DNA of 64,000 nt from Saccharomonospora sp. NB11 (GCF_015910535.1 NZ_JACBJG010000001.1:372001-436000), one strand, 5' to 3'; numbered from the stretch's first letter, positions 43,606-55,351 are shown. Translations and numbers: made by a program. Notes: generated by a model not told the origin, from the sequence alone.

Positions 43606-44811
43606 GTGATCTCCGTCGAAGAACACAGGGCACGGGTGCGTGAGGTCGTCGGCACGCGGCCGGTGGTCCGACGCCCGCTCGCCGACTGCGCGGGCCTGGT
43701 TCTCGCCGAGGACCTCGCCGCGGGGGTGTCGCTGCCGCCGTTCGACAACTCCGCGATGGACGGTTACGCGGTGCGCGCCGCCGACGTCGCGGACGCCCGC
43801 GAGGACGCCCCGGTGCACCTTCCCGTGGCCGCCGACATCCCAGCGGGGCACGTCGACGTGCCCGCGCTGGAACCGGGGACGGCGCATCGCATCATGACCG
43901 GCGCTCCCCTGCCCGAAGGCGCCGACAGCGTCGTCATGGTGGAACGCACCGACGGCGGCACCGAGCGCGTGGCGATCTCCACCGCCGTCACCCCGGGGCT
44001 GCACGTCCGCCGCGCGGGCGAGGACGTCACCGCGGGCACCATCGTGCTGAGGTCCGGAACGGTGCTCGGGCCCGCGCACCTCGGACTCGCCGCCGCCGTG
44101 GGCGTCGACCGGTTGCCGGTGTACGCACCCCCACGCGTGCTCGTGGTGTCCACCGGCACCGAACTCGTGCACCCGCCGACCCCGTTGCGGCACGGTCAGA
44201 TCTACGAGTCCAACAGCGTGATGCTGGTGGCCGGGTTGACAGAGCTGGGCTGCGAGGTGGAGGTCGTGCGCAGTGTGGCCGACGACGTCGCCCACTTCCG
44301 CGCGGCCGTGGAGCCGCGGCTGACCGAGGTCGACCTCGTGGTGACCTCCGGCGGGGTCAGCGCGGGTGCCTACGAGGTCGTGAAGGACTCGCTCACCGAC
44401 ACCGGCGTCACCTTCACGAAGGTGGCGATGCAGCCGGGCGGGCCGCAGGGCTGCGGACTCTGGCACGGCGTGCCGGTGGTGACCCTGCCCGGCAACCCGG
44501 TGAGCGTGCTGGTGTCCTTCGAGGTCTTCGTGCGTCCGGCGTTGCGGGCCGCGCTCGGGCATCGGGACGCCGACCGCCCCCGGGTGCGGGCGCGACTCAC
44601 CGAGGCGCTGACCCCGCCGAAGGGCAAACGGCAGTACCGCCGTGGCCGCTACACACCGGGAACGGACGGAACCACCGGCGTCGTCGCACCCCAGGGTGGG
44701 CCCGGGTCGCACCTGCTCGCCTCGCTGGCGCAGGCGAACTGCTTGATCGTGCTCGACGGCGAGTCCACCGAGGTTCCCGAGGGTTCGCTCGTCGACGTCC
44801 TGCTCCTGTGA
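43606..44811 (+). CDS. moeA: Molybdopterin molybdenumtransferase
   Basis: A 401-residue MoeA that inserts molybdate into adenylated molybdopterin, the last step after MogA. PPFDNSAMDGYAVRA, HRIMTGAPLPEGADSVVMVE, VVSTGTELV, VTSGGVSAGAYEVVKD and VVTLPGNPVSVLVSFEVFV are all family blocks. The GTG at 43606 has GAGG upstream; GTG 43564 is an alternative. It is far from the other moa genes of the window, as M. tuberculosis moeA2 is next to psd/pssA. Confidence 0.94.
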   Translation: MISVEEHRARVREVVGTRPVVRRPLADCAGLVLAEDLAAGVSLPPFDNSAMDGYAVRAADVADAREDAPVHLPVAADIPAGHVDVPALEPGTAHRIMTGAPLPEGADSVVMVERTDGGTERVAISTAVTPGLHVRRAGEDVTAGTIVLRSGTVLGPAHLGLAAAVGVDRLPVYAPPRVLVVSTGTELVHPPTPLRHGQIYESNSVMLVAGLTELGCEVEVVRSVADDVAHFRAAVEPRLTEVDLVVTSGGVSAGAYEVVKDSLTDTGVTFTKVAMQPGGPQGCGLWHGVPVVTLPGNPVSVLVSFEVFVRPALRAALGHRDADRPRVRARLTEALTPPKGKRQYRRGRYTPGTDGTTGVVAPQGGPGSHLLASLAQANCLIVLDGESTEVPEGSLVDVLLL

Positions 44812-44874
44812 CCGCGTGACGTCGACCTTCTCTCAGCGTGCGCGTGCGCTCGCCGAACGTGACCGGCCGTGTTC

Positions 44875-44880
44875 TAGGCT
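44875..44880 (+). promoter_or_regulatory. Candidate -10 TAGGCT for the GlsB-like gene
   Basis: TAGGCT, eight bases, then ATG 44889; no Shine-Dalgarno. Same spacing pattern as several other genes here. Confidence 0.4.
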
Positions 44881-44888
44881 CGCGCGCC

Positions 44889-45152
44889 ATGGGCTTCTTC
44901 TCGTGGATCGTCTTCGGCGCACTCGCGGGCCTCGCCGCCGACCTGATCGTGGGGAGAGGGCGGCGTCGCCACCGGGGCTGCATCCTCAACGTTCTGGTGG
45001 GCGTGGTCGGCGCGACGCTCGGCGGGTTCCTCTACCGGCTCGCGACGGGCGAGAAGAAGTCGTTCGAGTTCGACTTCCCGAGCTTCGGCGTGGCGGTTCT
45101 CGGCGCCGTGGTGCTGTTGGCCGTACTGCGGGTGCTGGAGCGGCAGCGGTGA
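44889..45152 (+). CDS. GlsB/YeaQ/YmgE-family small membrane protein
   Basis: An 87-residue protein with about three hydrophobic segments: FFSWIVFGALAGLAADLIVG at the start, CILNVLVGVVGATLGGFLY in the middle and VAVLGAVVLLAVLRVLE at the end. This matches transglycosylase-associated (GlsB/YeaQ) proteins of unknown molecular role, often stress-linked. It lies between moeA and psd. Confidence 0.82.
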   Translation: MGFFSWIVFGALAGLAADLIVGRGRRRHRGCILNVLVGVVGATLGGFLYRLATGEKKSFEFDFPSFGVAVLGAVVLLAVLRVLERQR

Positions 45153-45309
45153 GCAGCTCCCGCGATCGAGCCACGCCTCGTAACGTTTTACGCACACGTG
45201 GTGACGAGACGGACGGCGGAGTCCTACCATCGACGGTCCGCGGCCGGGTGGCGTGCGACGTCGGGGGGCGGACGGCACCCGGCCCGTCCACTACGGGAAA
45301 ATCGACGTC

Positions 45310-45993
45310 ATGAGCGCCAACTCGCTCGGCCATGCCGCGCGCCTCGTCCGTGAAACCCTTCCCCCGATGCATCCCGCGGGCCGCCCGTTCGTGGCGGGCG
45401 GGGCCGTCGCCACTTTGTTGTTGCGGAAGCTGTCGCCACGGCTCGGCCTGCTGGCCGGCCTCGGCACGCTCGCCACGGCGGCGTTCTTCCGGGAACCTCG
45501 TCGGGTCCCGCCGCAGCGCGACGACCTCGTGCTCGCGGCCGCCGACGGCCTGGTGTCGCTGATCGAGGAGGCAACCCCTCCACCTGAGCTGGGCCTGCCC
45601 GAGGAACCGTTGACCCGGGTCAGCGTGTTCCTGTCCGTCTTCGACGTTCACGTCCAGCGAACACCGGTGCGCGGTACCGTCGAGAAAGTGGCCTATCGCC
45701 CCGGCAAGTTCCTCTCGGCCGATCTCGACAAGGCCAGTGAGGACAACGAGCGCAACTCGGTGCTGTTGCGGATGGCCGACGACCGCCGCCTGGTGGTGAC
45801 GCAGATCGCCGGTCTGGTGGCACGGCGTATCGTCTGCGAGGTCGGTGAGGGCGATCACGTCGAGGCAGGTTCGACCTACGGGCTCATCCGGTTCGGCTCG
45901 CGGGTGGACACCTACCTGCCGCCCGGAAGCCGGGTGCTGGTCCGCAAGGGCCAGCGCACGATCGGCGGCGAGACCCCTCTCGCCGCGTTATGA
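45310..45993 (+). CDS. psd: Phosphatidylserine decarboxylase proenzyme
   Basis: A 227-residue small-type Psd that makes phosphatidylethanolamine. SVFLSVFDVHVQRTPVRGTV is the conserved active-site block, and RFGSRVDTYLP near residue 196 holds the self-cleaving GS pair that generates the pyruvoyl group. The N-terminal hydrophobic stretch (LGLLAGLGTLATAAFF) anchors it to the membrane. It is followed 19 bp later by pssA, so the two successive steps of PE synthesis form an operon. Confidence 0.93.
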   Translation: MSANSLGHAARLVRETLPPMHPAGRPFVAGGAVATLLLRKLSPRLGLLAGLGTLATAAFFREPRRVPPQRDDLVLAAADGLVSLIEEATPPPELGLPEEPLTRVSVFLSVFDVHVQRTPVRGTVEKVAYRPGKFLSADLDKASEDNERNSVLLRMADDRRLVVTQIAGLVARRIVCEVGEGDHVEAGSTYGLIRFGSRVDTYLPPGSRVLVRKGQRTIGGETPLAAL

Positions 45994-46012
45994 CGTAGTG
46001 AAGGACTGATAC

Positions 46013-46999
46013 ATGTCCCGGACCACACCTGGTGTCCGGCTCCTGCCGAACGCGATCACCGTGCTGGCGTTGTGCGCGGGTCTCTCCGCCGTCCAGTTCG
46101 CACTGAACGGCCAGTTCGGTCTCGCGATCGGCGCCATCGGGATCGCGGCGGTGCTGGACAGCCTGGACGGTCGGATCGCTCGTCTGCTCGACGCGACCTC
46201 GAAAATGGGCGCGGAGCTCGACTCCCTGTCGGACGCCATCTCGTTCGGTGTGGCTCCGGCCCTGGTGTTGTACGTGTGGCTTCCCGAACCGGGGAAGTTC
46301 GGGTGGGTGGCCGCGCTCATCTTCGCGGTGTGCATGGTGTTGCGGCTCGCCCGGTTCAACACGCTGCTCGACGACGAGGAACAGCCCCCGTACGCGGCCG
46401 AGTTCTTCGTGGGCGTTCCCGCTCCGGCGGGAGGGCTGCTGGCCCTGCTGCCGATGATGGCCACGCTGGAGTTCGGCGAGGGCTGGTGGTCGGACGAGGT
46501 CACGGTCTGGATCTGGACGGTCGGCATCTCCGCCCTGTGCATCAGCCGGATCCCGACTCTGTCGCTGAAGAAGCTGAAGGTCCCGGCGAGGGTCGTGGCG
46601 CCGCTGCTCGTGGTCGTGGGGCTCGCGGCGGCGGCGACCATCCAGTACCCGGTCGTGGTGCTCATGAGCGTGCTGCTGCTGTATCTGGTGCACCTGCCGT
46701 ACGCGGTGCGCCGCTACCAGTGGCTCGCCAAGCATCCGGAGGCCTGGGACGTGCCGCCGAAGGAACGCAGGGCGATCCGACGCAACCGGTCCCAGCGTCG
46801 ACTCGGGCTGCGCAAGCCGCAGTTCCACAAGGTCGCCGGCGCGGCCCGGCGCGCGGTGAGGCGCCCACGTGCCTCCACGGCCCACGTCCCGCGGGTGTAT
46901 CCGCCGGAGACCGTCTCGGCACCCCGTAGCCGCGACGACGAGCGGGGGCCACGGCGCCGCAACTGGCGGCGGATCGGGCTGCGACAGGGGCGCGACTGA
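46013..46999 (+). CDS. pssA: CDP-diacylglycerol-serine O-phosphatidyltransferase
   Basis: A 328-residue membrane enzyme. The CDP-alcohol phosphotransferase motif is LDSLDGRIARLLDATSKMG followed by AELDSLSD. About seven hydrophobic segments lie in residues 10-235. The C-terminal 90 residues form an unusual Arg-rich, disordered cytosolic tail. It makes phosphatidylserine for Psd. Confidence 0.93.
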   Translation: MSRTTPGVRLLPNAITVLALCAGLSAVQFALNGQFGLAIGAIGIAAVLDSLDGRIARLLDATSKMGAELDSLSDAISFGVAPALVLYVWLPEPGKFGWVAALIFAVCMVLRLARFNTLLDDEEQPPYAAEFFVGVPAPAGGLLALLPMMATLEFGEGWWSDEVTVWIWTVGISALCISRIPTLSLKKLKVPARVVAPLLVVVGLAAAATIQYPVVVLMSVLLLYLVHLPYAVRRYQWLAKHPEAWDVPPKERRAIRRNRSQRRLGLRKPQFHKVAGAARRAVRRPRASTAHVPRVYPPETVSAPRSRDDERGPRRRNWRRIGLRQGRD

Positions 47000-47033
47000 T
47001 CAACGGACGTGTCGGGCGGGCGCTCCGCGTGTC

Positions 47034-47039
47034 TAGAGT
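47034..47039 (+). promoter_or_regulatory. Candidate -10 TAGAGT for the AAA ATPase
   Basis: TAGAGT, six bases, then GTG 47046; no Shine-Dalgarno. The TCTAGA here looks like half a DasR site but lacks the palindrome arms. Confidence 0.4.
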
Positions 47040-47045
47040 GGTCGC

Positions 47046-49337
47046 GTGACGTCACCACGGATCGCGCTGACCGTCCGCCACACGACCTCCGCCCTCGACT
47101 CGCGGCGTGGAGTCGTCCGATTGCATCCGGAGGTCTTCGACGCGCTCGGCCTCCGCGCGTGGGACGCGGTGCGGCTCACGGGAGCGCGAGTCAGCGTGGC
47201 GCTGGCCGCCAGCGCGCCGAACAATCCACCCGGCGTCGTGTTGGCCGACGACGTCACGATGGCCAACCTCGGCCTCACGGAAGGTGCCGAGGTGGTGGTC
47301 GAGCCGTGCGAGGTGCACGCCGCGCGCAGCGTCACCGTAGCGGGCTCGCGGCTGGCGAGGATGTCGCTCACCCCTCACGTGCTGCGGCAGGCGCTGCTGG
47401 GCAAGGTCTTCGTCGTGGGCGACGCCGTGTCGCTGCTGCCGCAGGACCTCGCTCCCCCACCCGGTTCGGACGTCACCGCCGTCCGCGGCATGCTCTCCCG
47501 GTCGATCGGCGCGACCTGGACCACCGAACTGCTCACGATCACGGCCAGTGATCCGGCGGGTCCCGTCGCCGTGGGACAGTCGACCGTCGTCTCCTGGCGA
47601 GGCGACGGCGCCGACACAGCGACGATCGAGCCGTCGTCGCCGTCCTCGCCGTCCTCGTCGTCGTCGTCGACGACGGTGACGACCCCGGTCGGCATCTCGA
47701 TCGACGACCCGATCGACGTGGAGCCCCTGGACGAGACCGAGACCGTCACCGACACGGTCGAGGAGGACGACGCTCCGCCGCCGGTCGCCGACCTCGCGGG
47801 TGCCGAGTCCGCGGCTCGCAGGCTGACAGAGTGGCTGGACCTGTCCTTCCACCGCCCCGACCTGCTCGACAAGCTCGGCACGTCCCCACGACTCGGCGTC
47901 CTGCTCTCCGGCCCCGAGGGGGTCGGCAAGGCGACGCTGGTCCGCTCGGTGGCGCGCGCCGAGAACGCCCACGTGGTGATCGTCGAGGCACCCACGCTCG
48001 CGGTGCTGGAGCCCGACACGGCGGTGGCGCGGCTGACCGAGGCCATCGCGGCGGCGTCCCGCCGTCGACCGAGCATTCTGCTGCTCTCCGACGTCGACAC
48101 CCTGCTGCCCGCGTCGCAGCCGCCGCCCGTCGCGACCGTGGTGCTCGACCGGCTTCGCGCCGCGCTCGCCCGCGCCGAGATCGCCGTCGTCGCCACCACC
48201 GCCCACCCCGAGTCTGTGGACCCGCGCCTGCGCGCCGTCGACCTGCTCGACCGCGAACTGCGCCTCGGCATGCCCGACACCCGCACGCGGATCGAGCTGC
48301 TGCGAGTGCTCCTGCGGGAGACTCCGCTCGAACCGGGCATCGACCTGGGCGCCGTGGCGGAACGCACTCCCGGCTTCGTCGCCGCCGACCTGGTCGCACT
48401 GCGCCGGGACGCCGCACTGCGTGCCGCGCTCCGGCACACCGACGAGGCCGAACCCCGAGTCCGGCAACAGGACCTGCTGGAGGCCGTGGAGTCGGTGCGA
48501 CCGATCTCCCTGTCGACCACCGACACACTCGCCACCGGCGGGCTCACCCTTGACGACGTCGGCGACATGACCGAGGTGAAGCAGTCACTGACCGAGACCG
48601 TGCTGTGGCCGCTGCGCTATCCTGACTCCTTCGCCCGGCTCGGCGTGGCCCCGCCCCGCGGCGTCCTGATCTACGGCCCGCCCGGCAACGGCAAGACGTT
48701 CCTCGTGCGGGCGCTCGCGGGCACCGGTGCGCTCAACGTGTTCTCGGTCAAGGGCGCCGAGCTGATGGACAAGTGGGTGGGCGAGTCCGAGCGGGCCGTG
48801 CGGGAGCTGTTCCGACGGGCCGCCGAGGCCGCCCCGTCGTTGATCTTCCTGGACGAGGTGGACGCGCTCGCGCCGCGACGCGGCCAGTCGAGCGACTCCG
48901 GTGCCTCCGACCGCGTCGTCGCGGCCCTGTTGACCGAGCTGGACGGTGTGGAACCGTTGCGGGACGTCGTCGTGGTGGGCGCAACCAACCGCCCCGAGCT
49001 GGTCGACCCGGCGCTGCTGCGCCCCGGCAGGTTGGAACGACTCGTCTACGTGCCGCCGCCGGACGCCGAAGGACGGGCGGCGATCCTGCGCGCGACCGCC
49101 CGCAACACGCCGTTGGCGTCGGACGTCGACCTGGAAGCCCTGGCTGCCGACCTCGACGGGTACTCGGCCGCCGACTGCGCCGCGTTGATCCGGGAGGCTG
49201 CGCTGACGGCGATGCGGGAATCCCTCGAAGCCGCGGAGGTGACCGCGCAGCACCTGGCGGCCGCCCGGCAGGCCGTGCGGCCCTCGCTCGACCCCGTGCA
49301 GCTCGCCGAGCTGGAGGCCTACGCGCGGTCGCGCTGA
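47046..49337 (+). CDS. CDC48/VCP-like AAA ATPase with degenerate first module
   Basis: A 763-residue AAA protein like M. tuberculosis Rv0435c. An N-terminal CDC48-N-like double-psi barrel region (1-190) is followed by a Ser/Thr/acidic linker (195-245). Module D1 has a weak P-loop (GPEGVGKAT) and a Walker B with DVD in place of DED/DEx (ILLLSDVD). Module D2 is canonical: GPPGNGKTF, IFLDEVDA, ATNRPELVDPALLRPGR. D2 is therefore the probable motor and D1 structural or nucleotide-binding only. Role unknown; protein remodelling is the family theme. Downstream of pssA but with its own -10. Confidence 0.92.
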   Translation: MTSPRIALTVRHTTSALDSRRGVVRLHPEVFDALGLRAWDAVRLTGARVSVALAASAPNNPPGVVLADDVTMANLGLTEGAEVVVEPCEVHAARSVTVAGSRLARMSLTPHVLRQALLGKVFVVGDAVSLLPQDLAPPPGSDVTAVRGMLSRSIGATWTTELLTITASDPAGPVAVGQSTVVSWRGDGADTATIEPSSPSSPSSSSSSTTVTTPVGISIDDPIDVEPLDETETVTDTVEEDDAPPPVADLAGAESAARRLTEWLDLSFHRPDLLDKLGTSPRLGVLLSGPEGVGKATLVRSVARAENAHVVIVEAPTLAVLEPDTAVARLTEAIAAASRRRPSILLLSDVDTLLPASQPPPVATVVLDRLRAALARAEIAVVATTAHPESVDPRLRAVDLLDRELRLGMPDTRTRIELLRVLLRETPLEPGIDLGAVAERTPGFVAADLVALRRDAALRAALRHTDEAEPRVRQQDLLEAVESVRPISLSTTDTLATGGLTLDDVGDMTEVKQSLTETVLWPLRYPDSFARLGVAPPRGVLIYGPPGNGKTFLVRALAGTGALNVFSVKGAELMDKWVGESERAVRELFRRAAEAAPSLIFLDEVDALAPRRGQSSDSGASDRVVAALLTELDGVEPLRDVVVVGATNRPELVDPALLRPGRLERLVYVPPPDAEGRAAILRATARNTPLASDVDLEALAADLDGYSAADCAALIREAALTAMRESLEAAEVTAQHLAAARQAVRPSLDPVQLAELEAYARSR

Positions 49338-49350
49338 CCGGCGCCCGACC

Positions 49351-49959
49351 TCACTTGGTGGTGTCGGGCCCGGCGTAGTCCTTGGTCACGATCATGATCA
49401 GACCGGGGCTGGCGTCGGCGATGCCGTCGAACCGCGGCTCGACTCGCATGCCGAACGTCTCGCCGAGGGAATGCGCGACGGCCTCCTCCTCGGTACCCGG
49501 CCGGTAGTAGATCGTGCTGCGCGGGATGACGCCGGCGGAGTAGTTGCCGGTCTCGACGACGTCCCAACCGAGCGAGCCGAGATCGTCACCGGCCCGCGAG
49601 GCCAGGCCCTTGATGGTGCTGTTGTTGTAGACGCGCACCGGCACGGACTCGTCGGACACGGGCTTGTCCTCGGCACCGCCGGAGCCGTCGGTGTCATCGG
49701 AGTCGGCCTCGTCCTCACCGGTCGAGCCCTCGTCGCCGCCGTCGCTCTCGTCACCGCCGTCGCCGGGCGCCGGAGCCTTCGACTTCTCGTCGCGCTTGTC
49801 CTCGCCACCGGGTTCGGCGGGCGCGGTGGCCGCGGTGTTCTCGGTGTCCTCACCCGAGACGAGGGTGACACCACCGATCGCCGCCGCGACGACGGCGACC
49901 GCGAGCAACCCCAGTCCCGCGGCCCGGAGAGGCCTCGACACCCCGTCGAAGATGCTCAT
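49351..49959 (-). CDS. LytR C-terminal-domain membrane protein
   Basis: A 202-residue protein. One N-terminal membrane segment (residues 13-35, AAGLGLLAVAVVAAAIGGVT) leads to a highly acidic low-complexity extracytoplasmic linker (38-105), then a LytR_C domain (VPVRVYNNSTIKGLASRAGD through STIYYRPGTEEEA). The M. tuberculosis counterpart position is Rv0431. LytR_C domains occur in cell-wall ligases, but the catalytic LCP domain is missing. It is coupled to the DUF3263 gene (ATGA) and converges with the AAA ATPase with a 13-bp gap. Confidence 0.88.
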   Translation of the reverse strand: MSIFDGVSRPLRAAGLGLLAVAVVAAAIGGVTLVSGEDTENTAATAPAEPGGEDKRDEKSKAPAPGDGGDESDGGDEGSTGEDEADSDDTDGSGGAEDKPVSDESVPVRVYNNSTIKGLASRAGDDLGSLGWDVVETGNYSAGVIPRSTIYYRPGTEEEAVAHSLGETFGMRVEPRFDGIADASPGLIMIVTKDYAGPDTTK

Positions 49960-50279
49960 GGCAGATCAATCCCCAACCGGCGTGCCGCGCGGGTGCGCGC
50001 CCGAGTAGCCCGCACCTTTCGGAGCCGCTTCACCAGCATCGGGTCCGCGCGCACGGCTTCCTGCTTGTCGATGAGCTTGTTCAGGATCTGGTAGTAGCGC
50101 GTGGGGGAGACCCCGAATCGATCGCGGATCGCCTGTTCCTTGGCACCCGCGTACTTCCACCACTGGCGCTCGAACGCGAGGACATCCAGTTCCCGCTCGG
50201 TGAGACCGGCCTCGGGTTCCTCCGACACGCCCTGCGAGGGCAGTCGGCCATCCGGGGCCGTCGACTCAGCGGGGTCCAT
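49956..50279 (-). CDS. DUF3263 protein
   Basis: A 107-residue basic soluble protein. ERELDVLAFERQWWKYAGAK then RDRFGVSPTRYYQILNKLID is the DUF3263 helix-turn-helix-like core. Function is unknown; the fold suggests DNA binding. M. tuberculosis has the same pair (Rv0430, Rv0431) beside def. First gene of the two-gene operon. Confidence 0.88.
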   Translation of the reverse strand: MDPAESTAPDGRLPSQGVSEEPEAGLTERELDVLAFERQWWKYAGAKEQAIRDRFGVSPTRYYQILNKLIDKQEAVRADPMLVKRLRKVRATRARTRAARRLGIDLP

Positions 50280-50391
50280 CTGGCTCCTCGTCGACTCGGG
50301 TGAACCACCTGATCTTTCGGCTTGCCATTAGATCACGAACGAGCGCTTCGGCCGGGGAGCACGCCCGGCGCGTCAGGGTCTCGGTCGCCGC

Positions 50392-50397
50392 TAAGAT
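50392..50397 (+). promoter_or_regulatory. Candidate -10 TAAGAT for def
   Basis: TAAGAT, eight bases, then GTG 50406. GAGG lies too close to the start to be a normal Shine-Dalgarno. Confidence 0.4.
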
Positions 50398-50405
50398 GAC
50401 GAGGC

Positions 50406-50963
50406 GTGACCATCCACGCCATTTGCATCGCAGGCGAACCCGTCCTGCACCGGCCCACCCGCGAGGTCTCCACGTTCGACCAGGAGCTGGCCACGCTCGT
50501 GGACGACATGTTCGAGACGATGTACGCGGCCCAGGGCGTCGGGCTCGCGGCCAACCAGATCGGCGTGGACCTGCGGGTCTTCGTCTACGACTGCCCCGAC
50601 GACGAGGGCGTCCGACACAAGGGCGTCGTGGTGAACCCGACGCTGACGACGTCGGAGATCCCCGAGACGATGCCCGACCCCGACGACGACTGGGAGGGCT
50701 GCCTGTCGGTGCCCGGCGAGTCGTTCCCCACCGGCCGTGCGTCGTGGGCGAAGGTGACGGGTTTCGACGTCGAGGGCAACCCCGTCGAGGTGGAGGGCAC
50801 CGGCTTCTTCGCCCGTTGCCTGCAGCACGAGACCGACCACTTGAACGGCTACATCTACCTCGACCGGCTGGTGGGCAGGCACGCCCGCGCCGCGAAGAAG
50901 ATGCTCAAGGCCAACAAGTGGGGCGTGCCCGGCAACACCTGGCTGCCGGGCGAGCAGGAGTAG
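50406..50963 (+). CDS. def: Peptide deformylase
   Basis: A 185-residue metalloprotease that removes the formyl group from nascent proteins. The three motifs are intact: [18 protein letters not shown] (Cys metal ligand) and QHETDHLNG (two His and catalytic Glu). A longer insert (DDDW) and C-terminal tail are typical of actinobacterial enzymes. Confidence 0.96.
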   Translation: MTIHAICIAGEPVLHRPTREVSTFDQELATLVDDMFETMYAAQGVGLAANQIGVDLRVFVYDCPDDEGVRHKGVVVNPTLTTSEIPETMPDPDDDWEGCLSVPGESFPTGRASWAKVTGFDVEGNPVEVEGTGFFARCLQHETDHLNGYIYLDRLVGRHARAAKKMLKANKWGVPGNTWLPGEQE

Positions 50964-50976
50964 CGTCCCGCGCGGG

Positions 50977-51402
50977 TCAGGGGGCGCAGGACCGTCCCGC
51001 CGCGCTCAGGACGTAGATCTCCAACTCGTCGCCCGTGAGCCGGGTGTCCTCGGCGATCGCGCGGGTGAGGAGCAGCGCGACCTCGACCAGGGTGTCGAGG
51101 CGCACGGGTTCGGGCGGGTGGTGTCCGCGCAGCCCCGCGTGCAGGTGGTGCACGGCGGCGGGGACGTCCAGCGGACGCAGGTACGCGTAGCGTCGTCGCA
51201 ATCGACGAATCGCGGTGGTCAGCTCGGTGCGGGACTCGTGCCCGGTGAACCGACGCCCTGCCACGGCGAGGAACAGGTCGGTGAGCGCGCCGACGAACAC
51301 GTCGACCCCGGTCGCCGCGACGTCGTCCGCGACGTCTCGGATCGGGCGGCGCTGGACGACCAGTGCGCGCAGGACTCGGTGGACGTCGTCGACCCCGCTC
51401 AT
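50977..51402 (-). CDS. Hypothetical protein, 141 residues
   Basis: A helical, Arg-rich soluble protein (MSGVDDVHRVLRALVVQRRP, then TDLFLAVAGRRFTGHESRTE). I recognise no family. It ends at LSAAGRSCAP. A longer frame to 51804 is antisense to the protease. The gene lies between def and the protease and is read on the opposite strand. Confidence rests on the start position after a divergent gap and on a protein-like composition. Confidence 0.6.
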   Translation of the reverse strand: MSGVDDVHRVLRALVVQRRPIRDVADDVAATGVDVFVGALTDLFLAVAGRRFTGHESRTELTTAIRRLRRRYAYLRPLDVPAAVHHLHAGLRGHHPPEPVRLDTLVEVALLLTRAIAEDTRLTGDELEIYVLSAAGRSCAP

Positions 51403-51599
51403 CGGCCCCGACCCCCTCGGCGGTGACGAGAAGCGAACGGTAGCGCGGCCCCCACCGTCGACCACGGCCGTGAGCGGGAAGTTCACCGGAATGGCCCGAC
51501 GCGGGGACGTCAGCCGACGGCGAACGTCGGTGAACACCGTTGTCTCGCAGGCGCACAATGGCGGTGGGTCCTGACACCCCTCGGCCGAAGGAGGCCAGT

Positions 51600-52643
51600 G
51601 TGTCCGACACCGACGGCTTCGACGTTCCCGACTTCCTCCACGACGATCCCCGCGACGACCCTGGCACGCCCGTGCCCGACGACGAGGCCCGGGACCGCGA
51701 GCGCGCCTCCGCACTCGGGCACGACGCCGACGGCACCCGAGCCCTCGACGCGTACTCACGTGTGGTGAGCACGGTCGCGCGGACGACGACACCGCACGTG
51801 GCAAGTGTGCGGCTCGCGCGTGGCGGCGGTTCGGCGGTCGTGTACGCCGACGACGGCTATCTGCTCACCAACGCGCACGTGGTCGGTCGCAGTCGACACG
51901 GCACAGCGACCTTCGCCGACGGCAGCGAGACCGAGTTCGCCGTGGTCGGCTCCGACCCGCTGTCCGATCTGGCCGTGCTCCGGGTGCATGGGGACGCGCC
52001 GACGGCGGCCAGGTTCGGCGACGCCGACGGTCTCGTGGTGGGCCAGCTCGTGGTCGCCGTCGGCAGCCCGCTCGGCTTCTCCGGCTCGGTCACCGCCGGT
52101 GTGGTGAGCGCGCTCGGCCGCGCGATCCCGGTGCAGCAGGGCGCGGCCGCCCGCGTCATCGAGGACGTCATCCAGACCGACGCGGCACTCAACCCGGGCA
52201 ACTCCGGGGGCGCGCTCGCCGACGCCTCCGGCCGGGTCGTGGGCATCAACACCGCGGTGGCGGGCATCGGGCTCGGTCTCGCGGTACCCGTCAACGCCAC
52301 CACGCGCCGGATCGTCGAGACACTCGTGGTCGAGGGGCGCGTGCGCCGGGCGTACCTCGGCGTGGTGGGCGTGCCCGCTCCCCTGCCGGACGACGTCGCC
52401 GAGCGCACCGGCCAGGCGACGGGACTCCGCGTCGTCGAGGTGATCAACGGTGGCCCGGCCCACCGCGCGGGCTTGCGGCCGGGCGACCTCGTGCTCACGG
52501 TCGGCCGCGAACGCGTGTCGGACGCACAAGGCATTCAGCGCAGGCTCTTCGCCGAGGTGATCGGCACCCGGTTGCCGGTCACGGTGCTGCGCAACGGCGC
52601 GATGGTCGACGTCGTGGCCATGCCCACCGAACTGGTGGGTTGA
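51600..52643 (+). CDS. HtrA/DegP-like trypsin-fold protease with PDZ domain, no export signal
   Basis: A 347-residue protease. The catalytic triad is His in LLTNAHVVG (near 93), Asp in LSDLAVL (near 123) and Ser in PGNSGGAL (near 202). A PDZ domain follows (residues about 255-340; RVVEVINGGPAHRAGLRPGD). There is no signal peptide or membrane segment: the N terminus is an acidic, disordered 50 residues, so it is probably cytosolic, unlike most HtrA proteins. GTG 51600 has AAGGAGG five bases upstream and is preferred to ATG 51558. Confidence 0.88.
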   Translation: MSDTDGFDVPDFLHDDPRDDPGTPVPDDEARDRERASALGHDADGTRALDAYSRVVSTVARTTTPHVASVRLARGGGSAVVYADDGYLLTNAHVVGRSRHGTATFADGSETEFAVVGSDPLSDLAVLRVHGDAPTAARFGDADGLVVGQLVVAVGSPLGFSGSVTAGVVSALGRAIPVQQGAAARVIEDVIQTDAALNPGNSGGALADASGRVVGINTAVAGIGLGLAVPVNATTRRIVETLVVEGRVRRAYLGVVGVPAPLPDDVAERTGQATGLRVVEVINGGPAHRAGLRPGDLVLTVGRERVSDAQGIQRRLFAEVIGTRLPVTVLRNGAMVDVVAMPTELVG

Positions 52644-52685
52644 GTCCCGACCGCCCGCATGGCATGGTCGGGGCACAACTTCAGC

Positions 52686-52796
52686 ACCTCGCGGGAGCTC
52701 GCGCCTTGGCGGGCTGAGAGGGCGGCTGGTGTCTCTTCCCGGACCCGGTGCCGCCGACCGCATGAACCTGACCGGGTAATGCCGGCGTAGGGAGTG
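52686..52796 (+). promoter_or_regulatory. TPP riboswitch (THI element) controlling thiCD
   Basis: Contains the THI-box blocks GGGCTGAGA (about 52711) and GAACCTGACCGGGTAATGC followed by CGGCGTAGGGAG, directly before thiC. The GGGAG at the 3' end also serves as the thiC Shine-Dalgarno, so ligand-bound RNA would hide the ribosome site. Bounds are approximate. Confidence 0.93.
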
Positions 52797-52797
52797 A

Positions 52798-55277
<2,480 letters not shown>

Positions 55278-55351
55278 GACCGTGGTCGACCTTCGGGCCG
55301 GAACACCCGCCCGGCCCGAAGGTCACTCGATCGGTCGGTGACACTGGAGGG

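Noticed and set aside
42853..44712. 619-codon protein on the minus strand
   Set aside because: Everything upstream of 43530 is antisense to moeA; only the AIM24 part is real.
47032..47042. Third DasR-type operator (TCTAGA)
   Set aside because: Only the central TCTAGA is present; the arms do not form the palindrome. It fits a -10 element instead.
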